Origin: Streptomyces sp. YIM 98790
GTDB taxonomy: Bacteria; Actinomycetota; Actinomycetes; Streptomycetales; Streptomycetaceae
NCBI RefSeq assembly: GCF_011421595.1
Contig: NZ_WTLH01000013.1
Coordinates: forward strand, 1-60,964
Direction of reading: 5' to 3'
DNA: 60,964 bases
The notes under the pieces were generated by a model that was given only the letters and a program-made list of their open reading frames with translations, made no database searches and was not told the origin of the DNA. The position numbers and the translations under genes were made by a program. Shown here piece by piece: positions 52,552-60,964 of this stretch; positions within the stretch are counted from its first letter, which is position 1, and each line of letters begins with the position of its first letter.

Positions 52552-52905
52552 ATGGCCGGTGCCACCATCAAGGTCACCGACGCGGACTTCGAAGAGAAGG
52601 TGCTGAAGAGCGACAAGCCCGTGCTGGTCGACTTCTGGGCCGAGTGGTGCGGTCCGTGCCGCATGATCGCCCCGTCGCTGGAGGCCATCGCAGCCGAGCA
52701 CGACGAGATCGTGATCGCCAAGCTCAACATCGACCAGAACCCGGCGATCACCGCCAAGTACGGTGTCATGTCGATCCCGACCATGAACGTCTACCAGGGC
52801 GGCGAGGTCGTGAAGACCATCGTCGGCGCCAAGCCCAAGGCGGCCCTGGAGCGCGATCTCGCGGATTTCCTGTCCGCAAAGGGGAGCGTCTCCAAGGAGG
52901 CCTGA
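52552..52905 (+). CDS. trxA: Thioredoxin
   Basis: 117 residues, length of a classical thioredoxin. The active site is in FWAEWCGPCRMIAPSLEAI (WCGPC), preceded by ITVKD-like IKVTDADFEEKVLKSDKPVLVDFW and followed by MSIPTMNVYQGGEVVKTIVG (cis-Pro). It reduces disulfides in cytoplasmic proteins. AAAGGAGA precedes ATG 52552, 50 bp after trxB, so it is cotranscribed. Ends before a parS-containing palindrome. Confidence 0.98.
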   Translation: MAGATIKVTDADFEEKVLKSDKPVLVDFWAEWCGPCRMIAPSLEAIAAEHDEIVIAKLNIDQNPAITAKYGVMSIPTMNVYQGGEVVKTIVGAKPKAALERDLADFLSAKGSVSKEA

Positions 52906-52931
52906 CCGGAACCGCGTGACCGGAACCGCAC

Positions 52932-52973
52932 CGAAGGGGCCGTGTGTTTCACGTGAAACACACGGCCCCTTCG
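52932..52973. terminator. 42-bp perfect palindrome with parS at its centre
   Basis: The arms CGAAGGGGCCGTGTGTTTCAC and their exact complement meet without a spacer, so the central 14 bp (52946-52959) is the parS sequence. It lies 26 bases past the trxA stop and before the converging GNAT gene. It can act as a terminator hairpin in RNA and as a ParB site in DNA. Confidence 0.9.
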
Positions 52974-53009
52974 TCTGTCCCCTCGACGGCCGTGGCCCGC
53001 CCGGCTCTG

Positions 53010-53660
53010 TCAGGAGGGCCGGAGAGCGGTGATCGGCTGGGCCGCGCCCAGCAGCCGGTCCAGCGCCAGCTCCACATCCGCCCGCCAGGAGAGAGTGCTC
53101 TTGAGCGACAGCCGCATGCGCGGGAATGCGGGATGCGGTCGCACCACCTCGAAGCCGACCGCCTGGAGATACTCCGCGGGCAGCAGACAGGCCGGCTCCT
53201 TCCAGCGCGCATCCCCGAACGCCTCGATCGCCCGGAACCCCCGGCTCAGCAGATCCTTGGCCACGCCCTGAACCAGCGCCCGCCCGATCCCCTGGTTCTG
53301 GAAGCCGGGGACGATCCAGGCCGTCATCAGCTGCACGGCATCGGGCGAGACCGGACTGGTGGGAAAGGTCGAGGAACGCGGCACATAGGCCGGCGGCGCA
53401 TAGAGCGCATAGCCCACCGGTATCCGGTCCACATAGATGATCCGGCCACAGCTGCCCCACTCCAGCAGCACGGCGGAGATCCACGCTTCCTTCTCCAGCG
53501 CGGTATGACCGGCTCGCTCGGCCGAGGCCGCACTCACCGGATCAAGCTCCCAGAACACGCAGGCGCGACAGCGGTCGGGCAAGTCGCCAAGGTTGTCCAG
53601 CGTGAGCGGCACAAGCTGACGCCCCATGGATCCATCGTATCCATGGGGCGTCTCTGGCAT
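53010..53660 (-). CDS. GNAT-family acetyltransferase
   Basis: 216 residues. The acetyl-CoA site is in TAWIVPGFQNQGIGRALVQGVAKDLLSRGFRAIEAFG, with the Q/RxxGxG/A pattern QNQGIG. An N-terminal part (RCRACVFWELDPVSA, EKEAWISAVLLEWGSCGRIIYVDRIPVGYALY) is specific to the homologue between trxA and parB in streptomycetes. The acceptor is unknown. ATG 53660 has GGAG eight bases upstream; ATG 53627 (MGRQLVPL) is another possible start without one. A perfect inverted repeat covers the second start. Confidence 0.85.
   Translation of the reverse strand: MPETPHGYDGSMGRQLVPLTLDNLGDLPDRCRACVFWELDPVSAASAERAGHTALEKEAWISAVLLEWGSCGRIIYVDRIPVGYALYAPPAYVPRSSTFPTSPVSPDAVQLMTAWIVPGFQNQGIGRALVQGVAKDLLSRGFRAIEAFGDARWKEPACLLPAEYLQAVGFEVVRPHPAFPRMRLSLKSTLSWRADVELALDRLLGAAQPITALRPS
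53621..53649 (-). promoter_or_regulatory. Inverted repeat at the GNAT start
   Basis: GCCCCATGGAT (53621-53631) / ATCCATGGGGC (53639-53649) is a perfect 11-bp inverted repeat with a 7-base loop. It contains the second ATG of the GNAT gene and could be an operator or an mRNA hairpin. Confidence 0.6.
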
Positions 53661-53689
53661 GCCTGCGCTCCGCCGGTGTCGCTCCTGCC

Positions 53690-54820
53690 TCAGGCGTCAG
53701 TCTCGTCCCGGTCCTCTTCGCCGTCGGCCTGGTCCAGCACCCGGCTCTCGCCCGGGGCGAGCTGACCCAGAATGCGCTGGAGATCATCGATGGAGGCGAA
53801 CTCCACGACGATTTTCCCCTTCTTCTGGCCCAGATCGACCTTCACCCGGGTCTCGAACCGGTCGGAGAGCCGGTCGGCGAGCCGGTCCAGGGCGGGTGAG
53901 ACCCGCTTGCCGGCACGGGGCGTACGGCGCCGGGAGGCCGGTGCCGATCCCTTGGTCTGCAGCGTGACGATCTCCTCCACCGCACGCACCGACAGGCCCT
54001 CGGCCACGATCCGCTGCGCCAGCCGGTCCTGCTCCTCCGCGTTGTCCAGAGCAAGCAGCGCCCTGGCGTGCCCGGCCGAGAGCACTCCGGCGGCCACCCG
54101 CCGCTGCACCTCCGGGGAGAGGCGCAGCAGCCGGATGGTGTTGGTCACCTGCGGACGCGACCGGCCGATCCGGTCGGCCAGCTCGTCGTGGGTGCAGTTG
54201 AAGTCCCGCAGCAGCTGGTCGTATGCCGCCGCCTCTTCCAGCGGATTCAGCTGCGCCCGGTGCAGGTTCTCCAGCAGCGCATCAAGCAGCAGCCGCTCGT
54301 CCTGGGTCTGGCGGACGATCGCGGGGACCACTTCCAGGCCGGCCTCGCGGCACGCCCGCCAGCGGCGCTCCCCCATGATCAGCTCGTAGGCAGGGCCGCC
54401 GCTCCCGCCGGTGCGGCCCTCGATGCGGCGGACCACCACCGGCTGGAGCAGGCCGACCTCCTTGATGGAGGCGACCAGCTCGGCCATGGCGTCCTCGTCG
54501 AAGTTCTCACGGGGCTGGCGCGGGTTCGGGGTGATGGAGTCCAGCTCCAGCTCGGCGAAGTGGGCACCGGCCACACCATTCACCGGCTCCGGGTCGTCCC
54601 GCACCGCGGCTTCTGCCGGGTCAGGGTCCGGCGCTCCGATGACACCGTCGGCCAGGCCGCCCACCACCGCGGCCGGCACACCGCGGCCGGCTCCCAGCCC
54701 CGGCAGGGCAGTGGGAGACGGAGCCGGGCTCTCGGCAGTCGCCTCGCTCTCACCCGCCGCCGGTGCCTGCGGGATCAGCGCTCCCAGCCCACGGCCGAGC
54801 CCTCTGCGTCGTTCACTCAT
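53690..54820 (-). CDS. parB: Chromosome-partitioning protein ParB
   Basis: 376 residues. The N terminus [16 protein letters not shown] is the ParA-interacting peptide. After a Gly/Ala/Asp-rich linker (about 80 residues) comes the ParB/Srx CTPase core: [31 protein letters not shown] and [16 protein letters not shown] (the GERRxRA nucleotide motif). An HTH region ([21 protein letters not shown]) follows, with a C-terminal dimerisation domain ([17 protein letters not shown]). It loads at parS, spreads, and forms the segregation complex in sporogenic hyphae. The start overlaps the parA stop (ATGA). Confidence 0.97.
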   Translation of the reverse strand: MSERRRGLGRGLGALIPQAPAAGESEATAESPAPSPTALPGLGAGRGVPAAVVGGLADGVIGAPDPDPAEAAVRDDPEPVNGVAGAHFAELELDSITPNPRQPRENFDEDAMAELVASIKEVGLLQPVVVRRIEGRTGGSGGPAYELIMGERRWRACREAGLEVVPAIVRQTQDERLLLDALLENLHRAQLNPLEEAAAYDQLLRDFNCTHDELADRIGRSRPQVTNTIRLLRLSPEVQRRVAAGVLSAGHARALLALDNAEEQDRLAQRIVAEGLSVRAVEEIVTLQTKGSAPASRRRTPRAGKRVSPALDRLADRLSDRFETRVKVDLGQKKGKIVVEFASIDDLQRILGQLAPGESRVLDQADGEEDRDETDA

Positions 54821-55878
54821 TGCGGCCCCTCCACCGTGCCGTGCTGGATGGACTGCTGCGCGGTGTGACCGCGCAGCGCAATCTCGCGGGCCGCCTCCAG
54901 ATAGGAGAGCGCACCGCTGGAATTCGGGTCATACGTCAGGACGGTCTGCCCATAGCTGGGCGCCTCGGAGATCCGCACCGAGCGCGGAATGTTGGTGCGC
55001 AGCACCTCCTGACCGAAGTGGCTCCGCACCTCCTCGGCCACCTGCGAGGCCAGCCGGGTCCGGCCGTCGTACATCGTCAGCAGAATCGTCGAGACATGCA
55101 GCCTCGGGTTGAGATGGCCCCGCACCAGCTCGACATTGCGCAGCAGCTGGCCCAGCCCTTCCAGGGCGTAGTACTCGCACTGGATCGGGATGACCACCTC
55201 GGCACCTGCCACCAGTGCGTTGACGGTGAGGAGGCCGAGGGAGGGCGGGCAGTCGATGAGAATGTAGTCCAGCGGCTGCTCATAGGCTTCGATGGCCCGG
55301 CTGAGCCGGCTCTCCCGGGCCACCATGGGCACCAGCTCAATCTCCGCACCCGCCAGGTCGATGGTGGCGGGGGCACAGAACAGCCCCTCCACATCCACCA
55401 CCGGCTGGACCACCTCGGAGAGCTGCCTGCTCTCCAGCAGCACGTCGTAGATGGAGGGAACATCGGCGTGGTGATCAATGCCCAGCGCGGTGGAGGCATT
55501 GCCCTGCGGATCCAGATCGATCACCAGCACCCGGTTGCCGTGCAGCGCGAGCGAGGCCGCCAGATTGACCGTGGAGGTGGTCTTGCCGACACCGCCCTTC
55601 TGGTTGGCGACAACCATGATCCGGGTCTGCTCGGGCCTCGGCAGGGCACCGCGGGCGCGGTGCATCATCTCCACCGCCTGCTGCGCTGCCCGCCCCCCTC
55701 CGGCAATGCCGGGCGGGGGCCCGCCCTGCGCCATATCGACCGCACCGCCGGGGGCATCCGTTGACTCTGACCGGGGACCGGGGACCGGCTCTGCCGTCGG
55801 CCCCGCGGTATTGGCGTCAGACCGCAATGGTTCACTCTCCTCGACATGCACGGCCTTCGTAGGTTCAAAGCCTGCCAT
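54817..55878 (-). CDS. parA: Chromosome-partitioning ATPase ParA
   Basis: 353 residues. The deviant Walker [13 protein letters not shown] lies in [13 protein letters not shown] (about residue 100); Walker A' [15 protein letters not shown] and Walker [18 protein letters not shown] follow. It forms ATP-dependent assemblies that position ParB complexes. Homologues start MAGS/MAGF followed by VEESE; here this gives ATG 55878, while the same frame remains open 65 codons further upstream through the parS site and is not family-like. No clear Shine-Dalgarno is visible. Overlaps parB by four bases (ATGA). Confidence 0.96.
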   Translation of the reverse strand: MAGFEPTKAVHVEESEPLRSDANTAGPTAEPVPGPRSESTDAPGGAVDMAQGGPPPGIAGGGRAAQQAVEMMHRARGALPRPEQTRIMVVANQKGGVGKTTSTVNLAASLALHGNRVLVIDLDPQGNASTALGIDHHADVPSIYDVLLESRQLSEVVQPVVDVEGLFCAPATIDLAGAEIELVPMVARESRLSRAIEAYEQPLDYILIDCPPSLGLLTVNALVAGAEVVIPIQCEYYALEGLGQLLRNVELVRGHLNPRLHVSTILLTMYDGRTRLASQVAEEVRSHFGQEVLRTNIPRSVRISEAPSYGQTVLTYDPNSSGALSYLEAAREIALRGHTAQQSIQHGTVEGPQ

Positions 55879-56021
55879 GCGGGAGGGCCGCTGAACCAGC
55901 GAACCTCGCTCACCTGTGGACAGAGAGGCAGAGGGAGCCGTGGGATTGCGTCGTTCCCGGGCCGCGGTGGCCCGGCCGCGGCCGATGATCCCCTGAAGAA
56001 GCGAGCCCCGCTTGATGGGAA

Positions 56022-56035
56022 GTTTCACGTGAAAC
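56022..56035. other. parS site upstream of parA
   Basis: Perfect GTTTCACGTGAAAC 144 bp before the parA start, in the 447-bp gap 55879-56325. It may let ParB influence its own operon. No other certain element is seen in the gap; both long frames there look like shadows. Confidence 0.92.
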
Positions 56036-56325
56036 ACGATGCGGGCCGGTTCCCCGAGGGCCCGGCCCGACACACCGCCGCCGCGGGAGCGGACGCCGGT
56101 ATGGAGTAGACGTCCTCAGGATGGCACCAGGACCCGCCGTCGGGTCGTGCCTGCCTCGCTGCGCGGACCACGGTCCTCGCCCGGCGGCACCAGCGAGCGA
56201 GCCGAGGACCCGAAAACCCTTACCACCTGCTCGCCCCGCCCCGGTACGGTGTGTGCCCACTGCGGGGAGCCCAGGAGCTCCCGCACGTGTCCGCCCCGGC
56301 AGTTCCCAGCTGAGAGGTTTCGTCC

Positions 56326-56706
56326 ATGGCATGTCGTATCAGTGAGCTCGTGCTCGGTTGCCGCGACCCCGAGGTACTGGCGCGGTTCTGGTGCGAGGTC
56401 CTGGACTTCGTCGTGCTCGACCGCGAAGAGGACGGCACCCTCGAAATCGGGCCACGCGAAGGGTTCGGCGGCCCGCAGCCGACGATCATCCTCAGCCGCA
56501 GGGAGAAGCCGGAACCGGGGAAGTCCCGGCTGCACATCGACGTCAACCCCACCGACCGCGATCAGGACGCCGAGCTCGAACGCCTCCTCACGCTCGGGGC
56601 GCGCCCAGCCGACGTCGGCCAGACCGGCGAGGAGCAGTGGCACGTTCTCGCCGACCCCGAGGGCAATGAGTTCTGCCTGCTCAAGGCCCGCCTCAACCCG
56701 CTCTGA
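56326..56706 (+). CDS. VOC-superfamily (glyoxalase-like) protein
   Basis: 126 residues, glyoxalase_6-like VOC fold. The sequence opens MACRISELVLGCRDPEVLARFWCEVLDF, followed by RREKPEPGKSRLHIDVNPTDRDQDAELERLLTLGA and DVGQTGEEQWHVLADPEGNEFCLL, all typical of the small actinobacterial family. The metal or substrate is not predictable. GAGAGG nine bases before ATG 56326. It faces away from parA and towards rsmG, and separates genes that in the S. coelicolor order (as I recall it) are adjacent, so it is probably an insertion. Confidence 0.85.
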   Translation: MACRISELVLGCRDPEVLARFWCEVLDFVVLDREEDGTLEIGPREGFGGPQPTIILSRREKPEPGKSRLHIDVNPTDRDQDAELERLLTLGARPADVGQTGEEQWHVLADPEGNEFCLLKARLNPL

Positions 56707-56804
56707 CGGCCCTGACGGCCCTGTCCGCCCGCTGCCGGCCCCAGGGCCTGCGGACACCTGGTGATCGTGAGTGGTGGCTCATGGCCAGGTGCCCACGACA
56801 GGTC

Positions 56805-57557
56805 CTAGGGGCGGCGCCGACGCTGACGGCCGGCCCTCGCGGCCTTGGCCCGCTTGGCGGCAAACCGCACCCCGCCCGGGCTCTCGCCCACCTCCACCCG
56901 CACCACCGTGGACGGCGGATCCACCACTTCGACCCCCACATGCATCACCGAGGCGGACACCACACCCAGCTTGGCCAGCGCGGCCCGGCAGGACTTCAGC
57001 TCCTCCGCAGCGGTGTCGCCCTTGAGCGCCAGCATCTCCCCGTAGGGACGGAGCAGCGGCACGCCCCAGCCGGCCAGCCGGTCCAGCGGCGCCACCGCTC
57101 GTGCCGTCACCACATGCACCGGCTTGAAGGTGCCGAGCACCTCCTCGGCCCGTCCCCGGACCACCCGCACATGGTCCAGCCCCAGCAGCTCCACCACCTG
57201 CTCCAGAAACATGGTGCGGCGCAGCAGCGGCTCCAGCAGGGTGACCTCCAGGTCGGGCCGGACCAGGGCCAGCGGAATGCCGGGCAGCCCGGCCCCCGAG
57301 CCCACATCGCACACCGACACACCCTCCGGAACCACCTCGGAGAGCACGGCGCAGTTCAGCAGATGGCGCTCCCAGAGCCGGCCGACCTCCCGGGGGCCGA
57401 TCAGGCCGCGAGTCACCCCCACATCGGCCAGCAGTTCGGCATAGCGCACGGCGTCCGCCAGCCGGTCGCCGAAGACCCGCTCGGCGGCTTCGGGTGCCGG
57501 CGGCAGCCCCGTGGCAACCTCGTTCTCCGCCGACCCGTCCGGTCCGGCTCCGGTCAC
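56805..57557 (-). CDS. rsmG: 16S rRNA m7G527 methyltransferase RsmG
   Basis: 250 residues. The SAM site VCDVGSGAGLPGIPLAL (about residues 80-97), the N-terminal LWERHLLNCAVLSE and VVTARAVAPLDRL are the GidB/RsmG signatures. It methylates G527 of 16S rRNA; loss gives low-level streptomycin resistance. The C terminus is basic (AKRAKAARAGRQRRRRP). The GTG start overlaps the jag stop, so the two are coupled. Confidence 0.96.
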   Translation of the reverse strand: MTGAGPDGSAENEVATGLPPAPEAAERVFGDRLADAVRYAELLADVGVTRGLIGPREVGRLWERHLLNCAVLSEVVPEGVSVCDVGSGAGLPGIPLALVRPDLEVTLLEPLLRRTMFLEQVVELLGLDHVRVVRGRAEEVLGTFKPVHVVTARAVAPLDRLAGWGVPLLRPYGEMLALKGDTAAEELKSCRAALAKLGVVSASVMHVGVEVVDPPSTVVRVEVGESPGGVRFAAKRAKAARAGRQRRRRP

Positions 57558-58057
57558 GGCAGAACGACCACGCGCCGCTGCGGCTCCTCGCCCTCGGACT
57601 CGCTGCGGAGTCCGGCGGCCTTGACCGCGTCATGGACGACCTTGCGCTCGAACGGCGTCATCGGCTGCAGCTTGACCGGCTCGCCGGTCTCCTTCACCTG
57701 CTGCACCGTCTGCTGGGCCAGGGCGGTCAGCTTCTCTCGCTTCCTGGCCCGGAAGCCCGCGATGTCCAGCATCAGCCGGCTGCGCTCCCCGGTCTCCCGG
57801 AGCACGGCCAGCCGGGTCAGCTCCTGGAGCGCCTCCAGCACCTCGCCGTCCCGGCCCACCAGACGCTGGAGATCACGTGCCGGACCCTCGGTGATCACGG
57901 ACACCGACGCCCGGTCACCTTCGACATCCATGTCGATGTCGCCGTCCAGATCCGCGATATCGAGCAGCCCCTCCAGGTAGTCGGCCGCGATCTCCCCCTC
58001 CTGCTCCAGGCGGGACAGGGCGTCGGTACTGCCGGCGGTCGAGGTGGTGTCCGCCAC
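57554..58057 (-). CDS. jag: Jag/KhpB RNA-binding protein
   Basis: 167 residues. A KH domain (about residues 40-95, with LQRLVGRDGEVLEALQELTRLAVL, the GxxG-like loop GRDG) and an R3H domain (about 100-165, with MTPFERKVVHDAVKAAGLRSESEGEEPQRRVVV) are intact; the short Jag-N domain is absent. It binds RNA and is implicated in cell elongation and division elsewhere. GTG 58057 follows AAGGAGCC; it begins 14 bp after yidC. Confidence 0.94.
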   Translation of the reverse strand: MADTTSTAGSTDALSRLEQEGEIAADYLEGLLDIADLDGDIDMDVEGDRASVSVITEGPARDLQRLVGRDGEVLEALQELTRLAVLRETGERSRLMLDIAGFRARKREKLTALAQQTVQQVKETGEPVKLQPMTPFERKVVHDAVKAAGLRSESEGEEPQRRVVVLP

Positions 58058-58071
58058 GTCGAGGCTCCTTC

Positions 58072-59226
58072 TCACTTCTTGGTCTTGGCTGACGGCTTGC
58101 GCTTGCCGGGCTGCGCCTTCTTGGCCGCGCCGTTCCGGCTCTGTCCGGTGCCACGGCCGCCCCCGGTGCCGCCGCCCGCGGAGCGCGGCGCCCCCTCGGC
58201 GACCGAGCCCGGCGCCTTGTCCTGGGGCGTGCCCTGACGCTGCTGCCCGGACGGGGCCTTGGCGGAGGACTGGGGTCGCGGGGCGGCGCCGGACTGGCGC
58301 TGCGCCTTGCTCTGCCGCTTGGGCTGCTGCCGGCTCGCCCGCGCCCGCTCCACGGCCTCGCGGACCTGGACCTCCTCCGGGTCCTCCTTGAGCTTGCCCT
58401 TCCGCCGCAGCCGCTCCTGCCGCTGCTCGAAGGCGATGCTGCCCGGGGTGGGGTTGCGGACGATGACGTACATCTGCTGGCCCAGCGTCCACACGTTGGT
58501 GGTCAGCCAGTAGATCAGCACACCGACGGGGAAGTTGATGCCGAAGACGGCGAACATGATCGGGAAGATGTACATGAGCATCTTCTGCTGGTTCATGAAC
58601 GGCGTCTTGACCGTGAGGTCCACGTTCTTCGTCATCAGCTGGCGCTGGGTGAAGAACTGGGACGCCGACATCAGCACGATCATGATGACGGTCACCACGC
58701 GCACATCGGCCAGAGAGGCGCCGAGCTGGCTCAGCTTCTCCGCCGAGTCCATGAACTTGGCCGCGATGGGCGCGCCGAAGACCGTGGCCTCCCGGGCCTG
58801 GTCCACCTGCTGGGCGTCGAGCACGCCCACCGTCTTGTTCTGGGCGATGTGGTTCAGCACCTGGAACAGCGCGATGAAGAACGGCGACTGGGCCAGAATC
58901 GGCAGACAGCTGGAGAAGGGGCTCGTACCGGCCTCCCGGTAGAGCTTCATCATCTCCTCGGACTGCCGCTGGCGGTCGTTCTTGTACCGCTCCTGGATCT
59001 TCTTCAGCTGCGGCTGGAGCGCCTGCATGGCGCGCGTCGCCTTGATCTGCTTGAAGAAGAGCGGGATCAGCAGGATGCGGATCACGATCACCAGGGACAC
59101 GATCGACAGGCCCCACGCCCAGCCGCTGGCTTCGTCGAAGACCAGGCTGTAGAGGTTGTGGAACTGGACGATGATCCACGAGACAGCGATATAGAGGGGA
59201 CTCAGGATCGTATTGATCGTGTCCAC
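58072..59226 (-). CDS. yidC: Membrane insertase YidC
   Basis: 384 residues, Gram-positive type with five helices. Hallmarks: [60 protein letters not shown] (cytoplasmic coiled loop C1), [23 protein letters not shown] and [21 protein letters not shown]. It inserts membrane proteins with or without SecYEG. The C-terminal tail (about 80 residues) is basic and Gln/Ser/Gly-rich ([17 protein letters not shown]), which may bind ribosomes. GTG 59226 follows AAGGAGCC. Confidence 0.97.
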   Translation of the reverse strand: MDTINTILSPLYIAVSWIIVQFHNLYSLVFDEASGWAWGLSIVSLVIVIRILLIPLFFKQIKATRAMQALQPQLKKIQERYKNDRQRQSEEMMKLYREAGTSPFSSCLPILAQSPFFIALFQVLNHIAQNKTVGVLDAQQVDQAREATVFGAPIAAKFMDSAEKLSQLGASLADVRVVTVIMIVLMSASQFFTQRQLMTKNVDLTVKTPFMNQQKMLMYIFPIMFAVFGINFPVGVLIYWLTTNVWTLGQQMYVIVRNPTPGSIAFEQRQERLRRKGKLKEDPEEVQVREAVERARASRQQPKRQSKAQRQSGAAPRPQSSAKAPSGQQRQGTPQDKAPGSVAEGAPRSAGGGTGGGRGTGQSRNGAAKKAQPGKRKPSAKTKK

Positions 59227-59229
59227 GGG

Positions 59230-59547
59230 TCAGGCTCCTTGGGCAGTCGTATGAGTCCGGGTGGCCCCGCCCGCGGACTCGGTCCGGGGGGACACCAGGC
59301 GGGCACGGATACGCTGATGCCAGACCGGATGCTTCCGGGCAGGCACATGATCGACACCACCCCGCGACCAGGGATTGCAGCGCAGGATGCGCCACCCGGT
59401 CAGCGCCGTTCCCTTGATCGCGCCATGCCGGTGGATGGCCGTGTACCCGTAGTGAGAGCACGACGGGTAGTAACGGCACACCGGCCCGAGCAGCGGACTG
59501 ATGGTCCACTGGTACAGCTTGATCAGCAGCAGCAGTGGGTACTTCAT
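59230..59547 (-). CDS. yidD: Membrane protein insertion efficiency factor YidD
   Basis: 105 residues. The family motif [35 protein letters not shown] and [21 protein letters not shown], with its three conserved cysteines, is complete. The start overlaps the rnpA stop (ATGA) and only three bases separate its stop from yidC. The C terminus carries an extra 20 basic residues. Confidence 0.95.
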   Translation of the reverse strand: MKYPLLLLIKLYQWTISPLLGPVCRYYPSCSHYGYTAIHRHGAIKGTALTGWRILRCNPWSRGGVDHVPARKHPVWHQRIRARLVSPRTESAGGATRTHTTAQGA

Positions 59548-59927
59548 GTCCGTACCCCTCCCAGCAGCCGCTCCAGAGCGGCATCGAGGTCCCGGCCCAG
59601 GTGCGCGTAGTCGGCGGTGCCGGACCCGGGCAGCGCCCGGACTACGACAAGGCTACCTGCGGGCAGACGGTGCAGGCGGTCCCGTATCAGATGGCGCAGC
59701 CGTCGTTGCACTCGATGACGCACCACGGCATTGCCCACGGCCTTGCTCACGACGAAACCCGCACGCGGTGGAGGAGTCCTCTCCTCCGCGGCGTGCGGGT
59801 CCGTACCTCTGCTCGAATGGCCGCTGATCAGATGGACGACGAGGTTCCGCCGCCCTGCCCGGCGCCCCCTGCGGACCGTGGCCGCGAAGTCCTCGCGCCG
59901 CCGCAGTCGGTTCTCGGATGGCAGCAC
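59544..59927 (-). CDS. rnpA: Ribonuclease P protein component
   Basis: 127 residues. [26 protein letters not shown] and [27 protein letters not shown] give the RnpA fold; the RNR signature of the central helix reads [10 protein letters not shown], with His in place of Asn. An insertion ([20 protein letters not shown]) widens the loop after strand 2. It binds P RNA to process tRNA 5' ends. GTG 59927 is 24 bases after rpmH. Confidence 0.93.
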   Translation of the reverse strand: MLPSENRLRRREDFAATVRRGRRAGRRNLVVHLISGHSSRGTDPHAAEERTPPPRAGFVVSKAVGNAVVRHRVQRRLRHLIRDRLHRLPAGSLVVVRALPGSGTADYAHLGRDLDAALERLLGGVRT

Positions 59928-59951
59928 CGCATGGACCGGGGATCAGGCAGC

Positions 59952-60089
59952 TCAGGCCGACAGTCGGGTGCGGCCCTTGCCGCGGCGGTTGGCGATGATC
60001 GCGCGGCCGGCACGGGTCCGCATGCGCAGGCGGAAGCCGTGGGTCTTCGCGCGACGCCGGTTGTTCGGCTGGAAGGTGCGCTTGCTCAC
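59952..60089 (-). CDS. rpmH: 50S ribosomal protein bL34
   Basis: 45 residues: [20 protein letters not shown] followed by [20 protein letters not shown], the canonical bL34. GTG start at 60089. First gene of the rpmH-rnpA-yidD-yidC-jag-rsmG run, divergent from dnaA. Confidence 0.97.
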   Translation of the reverse strand: MSKRTFQPNNRRRAKTHGFRLRMRTRAGRAIIANRRGKGRTRLSA

Positions 60090-60338
60090 TGCGGGCTCCA
60101 GTTACGTCGTCGGTGATGCGGTGATTCGGGAGGTGTCGTGATCCGTGCCGACCGGCTGTCACCGTGCGCCCACGAGGAGCCCGCCACGCCACGGAGGAGT
60201 TCTCGCTCCGGGGGTCTGCCCATCGGAGGCAGGCGGCAGCAGCCGTCGACAACTCGACCGTGCAACGGTACGCGCGCCGGGTCCTTTCGGTCAAACCGCC
60301 GCCGCCCCCGGAGGCGTCTTTCGAGTTTGTACACAGGC

Positions 60339-60347
60339 TGTGGACAA
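60339..60347 (-). promoter_or_regulatory. DnaA box in the rpmH-dnaA gap
   Basis: TGTGGACAA (reverse TTGTCCACA) is a perfect Streptomyces DnaA box, 112 bases upstream of the dnaA start. It may mediate dnaA autoregulation. The 369-bp gap (60090-60458) otherwise holds the divergent promoters, and I could place no clear hexamers. Confidence 0.8.
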
Positions 60348-60458
60348 TGACTTGATGCGCCCGTGCCGGGCTGACTACCGTTGCTGAACTCGCGGCCGAG
60401 TCACCGCCCGGCGCCCGTCCCCTTAAGTTCCGGCGAAAGCGAATGAGAGAGCGTGCCC

Positions 60459-60964
60459 GTGGCTGACCTACCTGCCGATCTTGCCGCAGTGTGGCCCCGC
60501 GCGCTCACCTGGATGCTGGCCGAGGGGAAAGGACTGGAGCGCAAGGATCACCGCTGGCTCGAAGACTGCCAGCCGCTCGCCCTGGTGTCCGGCACCGCCC
60601 TGCTCGGGGTGTCCAACGAATACGCCAAGAGCGTGCTGGAGGGGCGGCTGGCCCCGCTGCTGGGCGAGGCGCTCAGCCGGGAGTGCGGCCAGCCGGTGCG
60701 GCTGGCCATCACCGTCACCGCCCCGCCCCCGCCCGTCGACACCGGGCCGGTCTACCGCGCCGCACCCGAGCCCGCCCCGGAGCCCGAGCGCCCGCCGCTG
60801 CCCGCCCCGCGCGAGCCCCAGCCGCCGGCCCGGCCCGCCTGGCGGGAGGGCTACGACCCCTACCAGGCCTATGAGCGGCACGGCTACGAGCAGCAGCAGT
60901 TCGAGCAGCCGCAGCCCTTCGACCAGTACGAACAGCGGCCCGCCGCGCCCGGCGGGCCGTCCGG
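60459..60964 (+). CDS. dnaA: Replication initiator DnaA, N-terminal part
   Basis: 168 codons are visible, the rest lies beyond the window. Domain I ([47 protein letters not shown]) is followed by the beginning of the very long, Pro/Glu/Gln/Tyr-rich domain II that is typical of streptomycetes ([29 protein letters not shown]). DnaA binds DnaA boxes to open oriC. GTG 60459 follows GAGAGAG at a suitable distance. Confidence 0.97.
   Translation, partial: MADLPADLAAVWPRALTWMLAEGKGLERKDHRWLEDCQPLALVSGTALLGVSNEYAKSVLEGRLAPLLGEALSRECGQPVRLAITVTAPPPPVDTGPVYRAAPEPAPEPERPPLPAPREPQPPARPAWREGYDPYQAYERHGYEQQQFEQPQPFDQYEQRPAAPGGPS

Noticed and set aside
60090..60458. oriC inside the window
   Set aside because: Only one perfect DnaA box is seen in the rpmH-dnaA gap. 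In Streptomyces oriC lies between dnaA and dnaN, which is beyond the right edge.

Overview
The window is about 61 kb of very GC-rich actinobacterial chromosome whose gene order is that of the origin-proximal core of Streptomyces (or a close member of the Streptomycetaceae). Three things support this. The right end carries dnaA-rpmH-rnpA-yidD-yidC-jag-rsmG-parA-parB-trxA-trxB-sigM-murJ-pcnA. The middle carries ino1, a class A PBP, femX, rpsF-ssb-rpsR-rplI and dnaB. The left part carries the SsgR/SsgA sporulation pair, which is essentially confined to this family. Five perfect parS sites (GTTTCACGTGAAAC) and perfect TTGTCCACA/TTATCCACA DnaA boxes agree with a position beside oriC. oriC itself (dnaA-dnaN) lies just beyond the right edge. 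Codon usage and base composition look uniform, apart from one decayed patch near 10.2-11.3 kb.

Layout. 1-9.7 kb: end of a CydC-type ABC exporter, a two-GAF histidine kinase, an SDR, a thiamine-binding protein, methyltransferases, an LppU-like surface protein and a pentapeptide-repeat protein. 9.7-11.3 kb: an accessory patch with a Cys-rich protein coupled to a micro-ORF, plus remnants of a GntR/UTRA regulator and an aminoglycoside-phosphotransferase-like enzyme. 11.4-14.8 kb: thiC under a TPP riboswitch, divergent from a YibE/F-like membrane protein. 14.9-16.3 kb: ssgR-ssgA. 16.4-24.4 kb: small membrane proteins, cupin, ptpA with a coupled fructosamine-kinase-like gene, a Cys/Met PLP enzyme, Nudix, PPOX and a methyltransferase. 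24.5-29.7 kb: dnaB, a cluster of DnaA-box-like sites, a MATE pump and the ribosomal/SSB operon. 30-42.9 kb: cell-envelope genes (femX, alanine-racemase-like, ino1-padR, class A PBP, GT87-like, MFS, lipoprotein, pcnA). 43-52.9 kb: DUF6049-like protein, MurJ, pseudokinase, SigM and its anti-sigma factor, trxB-trxA behind a SigR-type promoter. 53-61 kb: GNAT, parB-parA, VOC, rsmG-jag-yidC-yidD-rnpA-rpmH and the start of dnaA.

The genes form a replication, segregation and envelope-synthesis hub: DnaA/DnaB/SSB, ParAB with parS, MurJ/PBP/FemX, YidC and the SsgA division activator. The most interesting signals are non-coding: a seven-member DnaA-box-like cluster between dnaB and the MATE gene; parS sites written into protein-coding sequence (two inside the anti-sigma gene); a 42-bp perfect palindrome after trxA with parS at its centre; and several genes without a Shine-Dalgarno sequence that have a TANNNT hexamer 6-8 nt before the start codon, which suggests leaderless transcripts. 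I found no clear novel defence system, prophage, CRISPR array or tRNA/rRNA gene.
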